Positions 47,349-58,900 of a stretch of 64,000 bases of DNA are shown piece after piece. A program made the translations under genes and the position numbers. Numbering within the stretch: the stretch's first letter is position 1; every line of letters begins with the position of its first letter. The notes beneath the pieces are model-generated. The model was not told the DNA's origin. It was given only the letters and a program-made list of their open reading frames with translations, and did not search any database. Location: contig JACGCM010000715.1 of NCBI GenBank assembly GCA_014058105.1, forward strand, positions 2,356,001-2,420,000. The letters run 5' to 3'. The DNA comes from Kingdonia uniflora. Lineage: Eukaryota > Streptophyta > Magnoliopsida > Ranunculales > Circaeasteraceae.

Positions 47349-48740
47349 ATGCGTTCTAAAAATATTAAGCCCAGTAGTAAAATAGTGATGTCTGCCGAGA
47401 CTATGGAGTCTTGGTCGTCGGAGACATCTTCCTCTGATAGGACCGTGGACGATGCGGAGGTAAGAGATGTCCCTGCTATAGATGTGTCTACCACTGAGAT
47501 GGAGACTGGGGAATTCTTTTGTTGCCCCAAACCTGGTAATGAAGTCAAGTGGTTCTTTAAGTATAAACGATGCTTAGATGGGAGTTGGGGGTGTTACCTC
47601 AGTCATGGAAGTAAATGGTTTAGAACCATTGTGAGGGATAATGGTGATATAGAGCATTATGAGGTGCCCTCCTTGAAGAAGGGGAAAAAGGGGAAGGGTA
47701 TAGGACAAGACGTAGAAGTCTCGTACTATAACGGGACTGGTGAGGAGGTCGTGGAAGAGGGGTTCCTCTGCTACCTCAGCCAGTTCGAATACGCTTGAGA
47801 GTTCCCCTGACTTTTTTCCAGAAGGGGGTGATGAATTTATTGCATTGCTGCCCTGCTCAATTAAATAGCAATGTGTACGAGATGATGAGGGTCTGCGAAG
47901 CTCTCAACCACCAATGGCGAACTGGTGATATTGACAAACAGTTCGTTGCTAAAGATGTCTTGAAATTTTATAAATTCAAGTATCTGAAACCTTCCCGCAG
48001 TGGATATTTGTATAGTGATTCAACAAGGTCGAAATTCTTTGATTTTGAATCGTCGGGGAGGCCCTGGCGTGACCATCTTGTGATGGTGAGGGGTGATTGT
48101 ATGCAAGTGGCCGGGGAACCAGCGCTCGAGCTGATTCACATGAATTTTTGTGAGAGTAAGTGTTTTCTTACTGCTTCAGCTTTATTATAATTTGTGATGA
48201 ACTTGTAACATCACTCCTTGTTGATCATTGCAGAGCCCGAACCGAAGTGTGTTGCTGATACGTCAAGTCTATTTGACGTTGTAGGTCGAGAGGGAACCGA
48301 GCTAAATCAAGTACTTGGTGAGCTAAGCATCCGTCGGGAGAAGAGGCTGAATTCCACAGTGGTTAAAATACAGCGGGGTCACCAAAACAGAGCTATGGCC
48401 ACTCCGAGCTCTCTTTTTAAAGTTGCAACTGCTGTCCCTACTCCGGTGGGGGTTTTTGACAATGCTCTGAAGCGGGGAAGGAAAAGCTCTAAAATCTTGG
48501 CTGAGATTGTTACTCCTGAGCCACCGACCCCTATTACAAAAGATGCGGTCGACCTTTCTGGGCTTGATGCTCCGCTTTTAAAGAAGCAAAAACGATCTGT
48601 GGTCGTGGAGCCGAGCTCTTTTCATAAGGTGGATGTGAAGGCCGTTGCGAAAGAATTTGCCGACCTGATGAGGCGTGATCCTAGCCATCTGAGTGTGAAG
48701 ATTCAGTCGAGCATCTCGCATGTGTGTATGGACGATTTTT
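47349..48740 (+). pseudogene. Reverse-strand gene 2 of Tat-like element 2 (Transposase_28-like)
   Basis: A leader intron (ACAG/GTTAGTACTG at about 47200 to TATTTTTAG at 47348) ends directly at the ATG of MRSKNIKPSSKIVMS. The first exon is open to 47798, where TGA follows LCYLSQFEYA; the coding continues in another frame with FQKGVMNLLHCCPAQLNS and FFDFESSGRPWRDHL, ending at a GTAAGTG donor (about 48153). After CATTGCAG (48232) the second exon opens with EPEPKCVADTSSLFDVVGRE and stays open to 48781. The blocks align with 11099-12207, including the intron. The coding is lost near 48740, so the coiled-coil part is missing. At least one frameshift breaks it. Confidence 0.6.
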
Positions 48741-51350
48741 TGTACCCTTTTTCTTTGACAATAATGCGATCTGATGTTTAATTACAATAAAAGATTTCCA
48801 ACAACAACAACTACTTTCCAACAACAAACCCAAAATTAATAATATAATTTGTTCAATACTGATGTTTAATTACAATAAAAGATTATGTCTACAAAAACAT
48901 TAAAAATACCTATATCTACTGAGACCGGCCACTACGGCTACTACTGGTTCCCCTGGTTCGCAGACCAGATCCACGGTTCCTCTGCCTCATTCTCGCACCA
49001 CTTCCAGGTAGTAGCGGCACCACCCGTACGTCACGCCTCCTCCCCAGATGTAGGTCCTGAACAGGACAAAGAAAATTTATAAATATTTTGACAAAATAAA
49101 TATGACATTAAGAAAGAAAGAAATAAATACATAAATAAATTACTTACATGCGCATATAGCTGGTCGTCTATACTGTCCAAGTGCCTCCTCAGAGTAGCGT
49201 TTTCATCAGTCAACTTCTGGAGCCTCTGGGCGTTCCGCGCAAACTCTGCAAGGCAAAGTTATCGCATACCATGAGTCAAGTATCACAGCTCCTCTGCGTC
49301 GTATGAGGCAGACATGGGTGGCGGGTCCCTCAAGCGGTGGATAGGGAGCAGCTCAGGCCTTCCAGTCTATTCCATGTGCCCCCCAGGTCTTGTCCCTCGG
49401 GCTCGCCAGGCAAACTGAAGTCATGGGACAAGCTATGAACCGATGCTGACGTAACCACCATGGGTATAATACCAGCCCTGAGTGCAGAGGGTCCGAACAG
49501 ATCTATATTCCCCATCCTCTGGGAATCTGTCAACAGGTGGGCTACCTCCCCAGTTTGGTCAGCCTAGTATGAGGCGTAAGTCTCTCGCTCCTCCCCTATC
49601 ACAAACTGCTCACAGTCAATGAAGTCGACCTTTCTCATCGCATGTAAATCCGCTGGACTAATATGTAGCGACATGCTAAGTGGAGGATCTAAAAGAATAC
49701 CTGCAATGCCAGTCAACTGCCTCCAACATCTATCTCCCAAGTAATACTCGCAGTTTCCATTTGGGACTTGAAGTGGTATCCTCTTACGGGACATGAGCGA
49801 CGTAGCCAGTACGCCATCTAACTCAAACACCGCAGAATCTAACTAAGGTCGCTAGGTGATCGTCTCAATAGTCTGGTGGTCAATGTGGTATCTGCCTAGA
49901 ATAAACAAATTAATTGCCTGGTCATTTGCTTTCTTCCTGTTCCCCCTCTCCCATGCTCTGAGGCGTGGATAGGCCGATAACTTAACCTCTTCCTTGACCA
50001 TAGGGTGACCAACCCCACAATACTCGTAAAACCAATACTGTATTTCGGAACAACATAAAAAATAATTAGAAATTATATTTAAGACGTTTATTGGAAGATA
50101 TTTGATTTGTAGCTTGTAAGGGAAAAATGTTAGTGTATCTCAAGAAGTTGGGAAAATCCAGCGATGGCATCCCCGGTCGTGACTGCGGTATCTAAACCAT
50201 GGTACAAGGAAGCAAGAATAGCAGAACCCCAGTCATATTCGGCAACCTCGTCCAAATCGGCCACGACCGCGAGTTATACAAGCGTGACGGTGTCGTTGGC
50301 CGTTTAAAACCACAAATGTCCCATCATAAATATGATAAAAGCATGAGCAATAGTAATATCATTCTCCCAATCACCTGTGATGGTCAAGTACGTCCTCAAA
50401 TGTGAAATATTGACATTCCCACTCTTTATATTGCTGGATTCAATGTTGGGGAGCAATTGCCTTGCATTGGATAAAATACTCCATGTGTCGTCATACGACA
50501 CTTGTATCGGATATCGGCCGATTGACAATGATGTCAGCATTTGGAAATCTAATGGAGTGACCCATATCTTTGCACACGGGAACAAAAATGTGTGCATTGT
50601 CGACCACCAACGCTCTGTAAGCGCCTGAATTAGGCAATTATTGGAATTACCCAAGCGTATATCTATAAAGCTACCGAATATTTTGACCACAACATCCCTA
50701 ATTGTCGGAATTGTGGAAATCTTCTTCTACACTTTGATCACCATAGTGAATATGCCGTGTGGACGCATCGAATCCCGATTCTGTTCATTGGAGTATTTTG
50801 TTAAATACTTGATTTATAGAAATAACAAATTCATAATTACACAAAAATTTACCGTGAGTTCCTTGCCAGTGTAATAAATATGATTGACGCCGTCTGGGAG
50901 TTGGGTAATAAACCTCTGCGGGTAGTTTTCTTGGGGTGAGTTTGGTATAGGTTGGTTTTGGACATCTTCAAATTCTATTCGCTTTTTCTTCCTTCCGGAC
51001 CTCGACCGAGTTAGGACTCACTCTGGATCTCTTGTCACTCTAAACCCAGGTAATGTATTGTCGTGCGGGTTTCCCTGTGGCATCTCTATTTTAAATTTGT
51101 TTGGGGGAATAAGTTTTTTTACTTTGAATTGAGAGAGAGGAAGAAGTAAAATGTGAATATGAGTCGTGTTAGGAAGCAAAAATGATAACAGTTGAAGCGG
51201 CGGTAAAATGAATACCGCACGGTAAAAGGAACACCGCGCAGTTAAATAAAAAAAAAAAACACGTGTTGGAAAAAGCTGGGTTTGGGTTGGGTTTTTTGTG
51301 GGCCATGGCAGAGCCTACACCCAAACCCCAAATGGCTAATGGATTTGCTC
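48741..51350 (-). mobile_element. TIR element D with a PMD gene, left end missing
   Basis: Right end read inward is GAGCAAATCCATTAGCCATT, followed outside by TAA (51351-51353), similar to but distinct from A-C. No matching left TIR is found near 48.7 kb. At the left, CTGATGTTTAATTACAATAA occurs twice (48771 and 48860). The palindrome-like ACCGCACGGTAAAAGG and ACACCGCGCAGT near 51210-51245 take the place of the subterminal palindromes. A PMD pseudogene fills the interior on the minus strand. Confidence 0.6.
48950..51083 (-). pseudogene. PMD protein of element D, degenerate
   Basis: Possible start at 51083 (MPQGNPHDNTLPGFRVTRD), a stop soon after, then a basic patch GRKKKRIEF and PQRFITQLPDGVNHIYY, ending at a GTAAAT donor near 50853, the same place as in A and B. 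The core (50690-50304) reads DIRLGNSNNCLIQALTERWW and TPLDFQMLTSLSIG. Blocks further on are SAILASLYHGLD (near 50180) and CEYYLGDRCWRQLTGIAG (near 49750). Frames change between blocks. The C-terminal block lacks the PKIGC segment seen in A and B. Confidence 0.68.
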
Positions 51351-51353
51351 TAA

Positions 51354-52995
51354 CAATACAAGATATTTAAAACTTTGTGCCGTAAAATACCAATAATATA
51401 AGTCTCTCCGGTCACATGTGGAGCGGGAATCTCGCTTACTCTGCTACAATACAACTGGTTTGTCAGGACGCTCCTTTATTGCCACGTGTCCATCATTTAC
51501 TAATCTCTTACTCAAATCTCAGCTGAATTAAACTCGTGGTCATCAGTAGTATTATTTTAAATCCAACATCGCTCACAACTCGTGATCCCATAAATATAAA
51601 TTATATCTCTTTCTCTCAATTGTTGTGATTCAGGTACGTTCTCTCTGTGTTTTTGAAATCGACATTGTTGTATGTTTGGGTGGTTGCCCTAATTTAGTAG
51701 CCGTTAGAGTTTTTGAATTTGTTTTTGTTGGAGAAGTTGAAGAATATTTATATTTATTTTATTTACAATCACCACCAACCCCTGGCATGATCTCGATACA
51801 AACTTGCCCTAAATTTTCATTATCTTTTATTATTATCAATCGGTGGTCAATTTAAAATACAACCGACACTGGGTCGCTAACCTTCCAAGTCAAGTTTTTT
51901 TGACCCTTTGAAACTTGTTGGACATGGTGGAAGCAAAGCAGTTCCTACTAGTTTGATTTGATTAGTTGAAGGGTCTCTGTTGAGTTAGAGAAAGGGTTGT
52001 TTTCAAGGAGGTGAGCCTACATTTTTTATTTTTTATATCTTTGAATATATGAAACCCCATTAGTCTTAATGTCTTCTTCTGCAATCTGCACTTGCTCATC
52101 TTTGAAATATCAAGTATTTTATTTTCTTGGTGTAGTTTTGCTTTCAACTTTGTCCCCTTCAATTAGAGAATTATCATTTAGGCTTTAGCCTCAACTGGAC
52201 TCTGGGTGTTCATAGTGTTGGAAATTTCAGTTCGTATGTAATGCGATTTCAGAGTAGTACAGGTCAAATTCTGGAAAACTCAGTCAAATTCTTCAAGACT
52301 CATCCAGCTCAAGGAAGGAAATACAACTACTCATTTCACATTGGAACACTGGTAATGATATCCATTGTAAACTAGTGCAATCTAACTGAAGCTGGTTATT
52401 TGGATTGTAGATGATAGGGGGATTTTTTGTTTCGTGTTGTTGGGATTCTGAACATTTAAGGTTCAGAGCATATTGTTGGCCCATGTAACTTTTTTTCCTT
52501 CCAAGGAAAGGTATTAGTTTGCTGTTATTGCTAGCTAATCAACGAATCCAAAATCTATTGAAGTTTGATAATTTTCCAATTATCTATAACACGTTTAGAT
52601 TGTTAATTAATTACTTATGTTTAATTGCCTCTTTCGTCGATAATCATGGACTTCATTTTCCATCTAGCCTGAATGTTTATTCTGACCCCTTGACAAAATT
52701 GTTATATCTTTATTTGGCTCAGATTGGTGTATCAGATATCACGTGCGCATTTGAAGAGGAGATCTCTTGTTGCTCATGAAGGTTTGATTAGACTCTTGAA
52801 TTACGCTCCTATTATTATTACATCTGCAATTTCGAACAGGAGTTCTATGGAAATCACTTTTCATGATAGTCACCTTGCTAAATGCTAGGACTACATGAAA
52901 ATATTCGATTCTGTACATATTCAAGGAGGGACTTGGATACTAATTACTGAGTATTCTTAACAGGCTTCTTTTGATTTTGCATTTGGACCAGAAGA
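51354..52995 (+). promoter_or_regulatory. Proposed promoter, leader exon and leader intron of the secreted-protein gene
   Basis: TAAATATAAA at 51591 could be the TATA region. A leader-like CT-rich stretch ends at CAG/GTACGTTCTC (51633/51634), a good donor. The remainder up to 52995 has no coding exon that I can support and may be a leader intron. Confidence 0.35.
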
Positions 52996-55900
52996 ATGAA
53001 TAACCAAGTGGTGGCTTATGCTTGTATCATCAGTGTTCTTTTTCTTCAATGTATTTCTTGTGGTATGTGTACTAACACTTCTCTCTAATTGATTCATGAC
53101 CTTTATTAAAAATCAGAACTAGTTATCAGGAAAAAGTTACCTAATACTATACTTCAGGTCATCCAATAAAACTGATAGTTTTGCCCAGAGTCTATTATAA
53201 TGGATTTTGTCTGTCTACTAAACTGAATATGAAATGCATCTTCAATGTCAAACTTGCAGCATTGGAAATCGTTTTACTGCCCTTTTATTCTACCATAGCA
53301 TATATACAGTAAGTATCTCGTAGGCTATAATAGCCCATATTCTTGAAAATCTAATTCCACGTTGTTGTTTTACATAGAAGTAATAACCGACAAAGCTAAG
53401 TCCGCCTACTTCAGTAAAAATCTTATAGAGGCACATCTAACGTATAGGTTGCACCTCATTTTTTCATACAACGCCTACCATCCCGTGGACTGGACTATAA
53501 TTGCTTAAAATGTCCTCTTTATCATTTTTTCCATTAGAGAGGGATCTTGGGGTTTGTAATTCTAAAACTCAAGCAGAGCATACCATTGATCTAAATCTTG
53601 TTTAATCATTTTATTGACTGGAAACTGTTGGAGTGGATTACACAACAAAGGAAAGAATTGACAAAGCATTGTCCTTAAACTTTGTCTTGTAGGTCCATTT
53701 AAGTCTAATGGCTTCTTTTGAGTTTGGACGATCAACAAGCTCCCATGTACTATTTTCTTGATTACTCGCATTTCTTCATCTATCGCATCGATCAGAATTT
53801 TGTCATTGATTGCTTCCTCATATTTTTGTGGTTCTAACATCATGAAAGCAACATACATGTTTGGATTCGATGTAGGCGTTGTTGGATCATATCTATTTGG
53901 GCTAGATATTGGAGTGGTTGGACTCGGAGGTGCCAGATCATGTCTATTCGGCAAAACGCCTTCGATTTCCTGTCATGTGGTTGTCGCATCCACTATCGAC
54001 GTACCATACATCATTTTGCATCTTGACGAGGACTTAGATATGGGTAGAATAATTGAGCGGAATTATTTTCTGCGAAATTTTCTTTGTTTTCTTCTTGGAA
54101 CCAACAATCACGTTGAAAGTGATTTGGTATGTTGCATCGAGTGCATCTGTAATAACAATTTTTGCTCAAATGTTCTTGCTTTGCTCAAATGTTATTGCTT
54201 TTTACAAACAAGACATTCGAAGTCCATTTTTGTTGTACTCCGATTATTGTAACTACTCCTTCCTCTACCACTTCTACAACCTTGATTCGTGTTTCTTTCG
54301 CGGGGGATTTGATATTCTTCTTCTTTTTGATATTCTTCCTTTAATGAACTTTCATCAACCAAATTTACTTTTGATTAAAAAGCTTACTCCGTTAACTTTT
54401 TAAAAATTCTCTCCATTCGCTTCTCATGCGCTTCCAACGAACCAATTAGTTCGTTTAACGAAAGTTTTGAAAGATGTTTTGATTTTTGTATTGCGGCTAT
54501 GACATGATTGAATTTTGTGGGTAGGCATCTTAATGCTTTTTCCACGATCTTTTTATCTTCAACTCCATAACTTCTAACTTGGCTGCGATTTCGGAAACTC
54601 TAGAGAAGAAGTTTTTAAACAATTCATTCTCCTTCATAAGAAGATTGTCGAAGTCATGCCGCAATGATTGAAGCTTGATGGATATAACCTTCTCCGTGCC
54701 TTGATAAGCAACTTTCAAAATATCCCATGCCTCCTTTGATTTTGAGGCCGAGAAAATTCTCGAAAACAATGTCTTGCCAACTCCTTGTTCGATGAAAAGC
54801 AAGGCTTTAGCATCCCTATCCCTATTTTATTTGAACTCCTTTTGTTTTGCTTCACTCCATGCTGCGAGCACCGTTGCGGATTCCGGTTCCTTGTACCATC
54901 TTTTATAAGCTCCCAAAAGCCTTGAGAGATAAAGAGGGTCTTCATTTAAAGACTTCAATAGTCATAACTTTCTCCATCAAAAGTGGGTATGGCATTTTGA
55001 ACGTAGTTAAACATCATTGACGCATTTGAATTTGCCATCGAATATGGCTTGTAGGATCGCCGCTCTGATACCAAAATTTGTTGGAGTGGATTACAAAACA
55101 TAGGAATAAATTGACGAAGGGAATATGAATTCAAGAAGAAGGCTTTCTTTGATTGATTTGAGTTGAAAAATACATCACATTTGTGGGAATTTATAGGTGT
55201 TTGAGACACCTCTTTATATCCCTTTTGGGTTATAAACTTAACACACAATTTAATAAAGAGCGCTGATTTTCCAAGGTCGCCGTTTTTGGGTTCCTATAAG
55301 CTCCTCATCTCCACCGTTGGATTAATAGATTTTCATCAGTGGGATGTCTAGTTGGCAGAGGGGTAGTTATTAAAACAAACATATTCTCTTTCCTCTTTTC
55401 TCTATCTCTCTCCTCTGGTTCCTATCTTGGAGCATCCGCACAGCAGCCTCCCTAAACTTATTTTAGGGAGGCAAAAAGTAATAAAATGGCTTTAATAGAT
55501 TCCCTATTCAACTCCTTATCCCTATATTTTTATTTCTTTCTCTTCAAGGATGAGGAGTCTAGGGAAAAATTTAGCCAGCCACATAGGACTCTCATATTAC
55601 GTGGAAAGTTACTTTTGATGTGGAAAGTAAAGAAAAAAGTTAATTTTAACTTCTTTTTTTTAGAGGTGACTAATTTGAAGTGGTTGAGGTAGTTAATTTT
55701 GTGATGTGGCTCCTTTTTGTGGGGAGTCTGCTATATCCACCACATCAAATTTAAGTTGAAACTCCTCAAAAGCACACCCTTTCATAGAGAGTCTACTATA
55801 TCCACCACATCAAATTTAAGTTGAAACTCCTCAAAAGCACACCCTATCATAGAGAGGCTGTTGTGGATGCTCTTAGAGATCAAACACATTTTCCTCTTTC

Positions 55901-58900
55901 TTCTCTCTCCTCTTCCTTCTTCCTAACCTTTTCTCTATGAGATCTTCTTTGTATCTCTGAAACCTTCATTGGGGAGTTGTAGATACAGTTTTCCTATGAA
56001 TAATAAGATTAGATTTGTGTTTGATTCCATAACAATTTTATACATGATTTAGTTCGAACTCCGAACTTGTTTTGACAGATTTTTACCAATGTGTATGGTA
56101 GATACCATTAAGAAATTGAATCACATTCTGATCTTAATTTGAGTTCATTGTTCAACATTAAGGATTTATGTGTTACGTTTTGGGCTTGAGTATGATCTTG
56201 TAATATGTAAGTATTAGCAAGACTATTTTATGTTATTTTAGTCCCACATTGGTTATTCATAGAAGTAGTTTACTATCTCTCTCTTTATATAGAGAGTAAG
56301 ATGTAACCTAAATAATCAATTCAATAATAATATTTTCCTCTCTATAATCTATTTCTACATGGTATCGGAGCGAGTTACTCTCGTTCTACACCCTTGTTGA
56401 TTCACGCCGCCGTTCTCTCTCTTTCCTCTGGTTTTGAAGAACGACGATTATCACTGCTTCTCTGGTAACGTTGTTCTGATCACAACATAAGCTTCCGCAA
56501 TTTTTTTTTTAGTTTTTTGGATCCGGTCGCGAGATGCGATAGATGTTGATATGAATCTCAGATCTATTTGGTTTATTTGAGGTAATCGATCGTGATGATG
56601 GCTATTGGTGATGAGTCGAGTTCGAGTTCGACCGTTTCTTCGATTGGAACGAGTGAAGATGTTCAATCCTTCAACTCTGTTTATGATAATCCGAATTTGA
56701 AGATTACCTCACAGCTATTAGGTGGCTTGAATTATGTTTGATGGGCATAGTTCATGAAATTGTTTGATGGGCATAGTCCACACATGGCTTGAATTATGTT
56801 TGATGGGTATATTCTCAGCGAGAGAATAATTCTAGGATCTTTCAGCTTTCCAATGAGATTGAGAATTTTAAACAGGGTACTCAGACTTTGGGGATGTATT
56901 ATGCGAGACTTCGATCGAGTTGGGAATAATTTATTAGCAAGACTATTTTATGTTATTTTAGTCCCACATTGGTTATTCATAGAAGTAGTTTACTATCTTT
57001 CTCCTATATTTGATGGAAGAGAGATCGTTGGCTGCTTGGAAATAATCAACCAAGTTCTCATCATCGAATCATCAGAGAACCACATTGGTTATTCAAACAT
57101 TAAATTATGTTTGATGGGCATAGTCCATGAAATTGTTTGTTGGTGGCCGTGGAAAATTAGGGTTTCTTCTTGGCACAAAAAAAGAACTTGCAAAATCAGA
57201 TCCAAAGTATGCAAAGTGGTTCCCTGATGATTCGATGATGAGAACTTGGTTGATTAATTCTATGCAGCCGACGATCTCCGCTGGGTACTTATTCACAAAC
57301 AATGCGCATCTGATTTGGGAATCACTTCATAAGGTATATTCTCAGCAAGAGAATAATTCTAGGATCTTTCAACTTTCCAATGAGATTGAGAATTTTAAAC
57401 AGGGTACTCAGACTTTGGGGATGTATTATGCGAGACTTCGATCGAGTTGGGAATAATTTATTAGCAAGGCTATTTTATGTTATTTTAGTCCCACATTGGT
57501 TATTCATAGAAGTAGTTTACTATCTCTCTCCTATATATAAAGGGTATGATGTAACCTAAATTATCAATTCAATAATAATATTTTTCTCTCTAATCTATTT
57601 TTACATGGTGTCAGAGCAAGTTATCGGTGAGTTTGTTGGGAGGTAAATTTTTTTTAGGGTTGCGATTTTTGTTTATGTTGGTCTGATTCACACCGCCGCT
57701 CTCTCTCTCTCTCATTTATTTTGAAGAACGATGATTATCACTGTCTCTCTGGTAGCGTTGTTCTGATCGCAACCTAAGTTTCTGCAAATTTTTTTTGTTT
57801 TTTGGATCCGGTCGCGAAATACGATAGATGCTGATCTGAATCTCAAATCTATTTGGTTTATTTGAGGTAATCGATCGCGATGGCTATCGGTGACGAGTCG
57901 AGTTCGAATTCAATCGTTTTTTCGATTAGAACGAGTGAAGATGTCCAGTCCTTCAACTCTGTTCACGACAATCCAAATTTGAAGATTACCTCACAACTAT
58001 TAGATGGCTTGAATTATGTTCGATGGGCACAGTCCGTGAAATTGTTTGTTGGTGGCCGTGAAAAGATAGGGTTTCTTCTTGGCACAGAAAAAAACTTGCA
58101 GAATCAGATCCGAAGTATGCAAAGTGGTTCTCGGATGATTCGATGGTGAGAACTTGGTTAATTAATTTTATGCAGTCGACGATCTCCGTTGGATACTTAT
58201 TCACAAACAATGCACATCTGATTTGGGAATCACTTCGTAAGGTATATTCTCAGCGAGAGAATAATGCTAGGATATTTCAACTTTTCAATGAGATTGGAAA
58301 TTTTAAACAGGGTACTCAGCCTTTGGGGATGTATTATGCGAGACTTCGATCGAGTTGGGATATATTCTCAGCGAGAGAATAATGCTAGAATATTTCAACT
58401 TTTCAATGAGATTGAGAATTTTAAACAGGGTACTCAGACTTTGGGGATGTATTATGCGAGACTTCGATCGAGTTGGGAAGAATTATCTCATTATGATAGC
58501 TTCATCGAGTGGCAAGCTAGTGCACCAAGTAAAAATGTTCCTATTCCACCTACGGCAGCAGAGATTTATGCAAAGATTATGGAGAAGACTCGGGTGTTTC
58601 AGTTTCTTGCGGGGCTCAATCCCGACTTTGAGTATGCACGAGTTCATCTACTTGACATGACTCCTTTCCCAACTCTTGAAGAGGCACACGCATATTGTCT
58701 CTCCGATCAGAGTCGTCAGTCACCTATGCTGCCTCCTATCTCCGGGATCCCTTCAGAGATTTCTGTTATGGCTATTCGTTATGCTTATCTGGCACCACCG
58801 TCAGTTCTTTCACAAACTTCACATACATCATCACCTAGTCTTTCTCCGTTACCAACGGCTTCCGGTAACTCTCACCCCTCGAGAAAGAAATGCGATTATT

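Larger units (their letters stand above)
45236..48740 (-). mobile_element. Truncated Tat-like element 2: reverse-strand gene region only
   Basis: Inside the LTR at 44520-45235 come only the plus-strand genes that are homologous in order to those of the element at 7.9-22.2 kb. The sequence changes near 48740, where PMD element D begins. Gag-pol, tandem repeats and the 5' LTR are missing, so a deletion or D-associated rearrangement removed more than half of it. Confidence 0.72.
53560..55380 (-). mobile_element. Ty1/copia remnant with internal deletion
   Basis: Minus strand. The PBS TGGTATCAGAGC is at 55063-55074, next to an LTR that on the plus strand begins TGTTGGAGTGGATTAC (55079) and seems to end near 55378. 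The first LTR bases recur at 53628 (TGTTGGAGTGGATTACACAA), directly joined to pol sequence, so most of the other LTR and most of pol are lost. Gag with its UBN2-like part lies at 55040-54530 and an RT start at 53960-53700. It lies within the proposed long intron. Confidence 0.75.
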
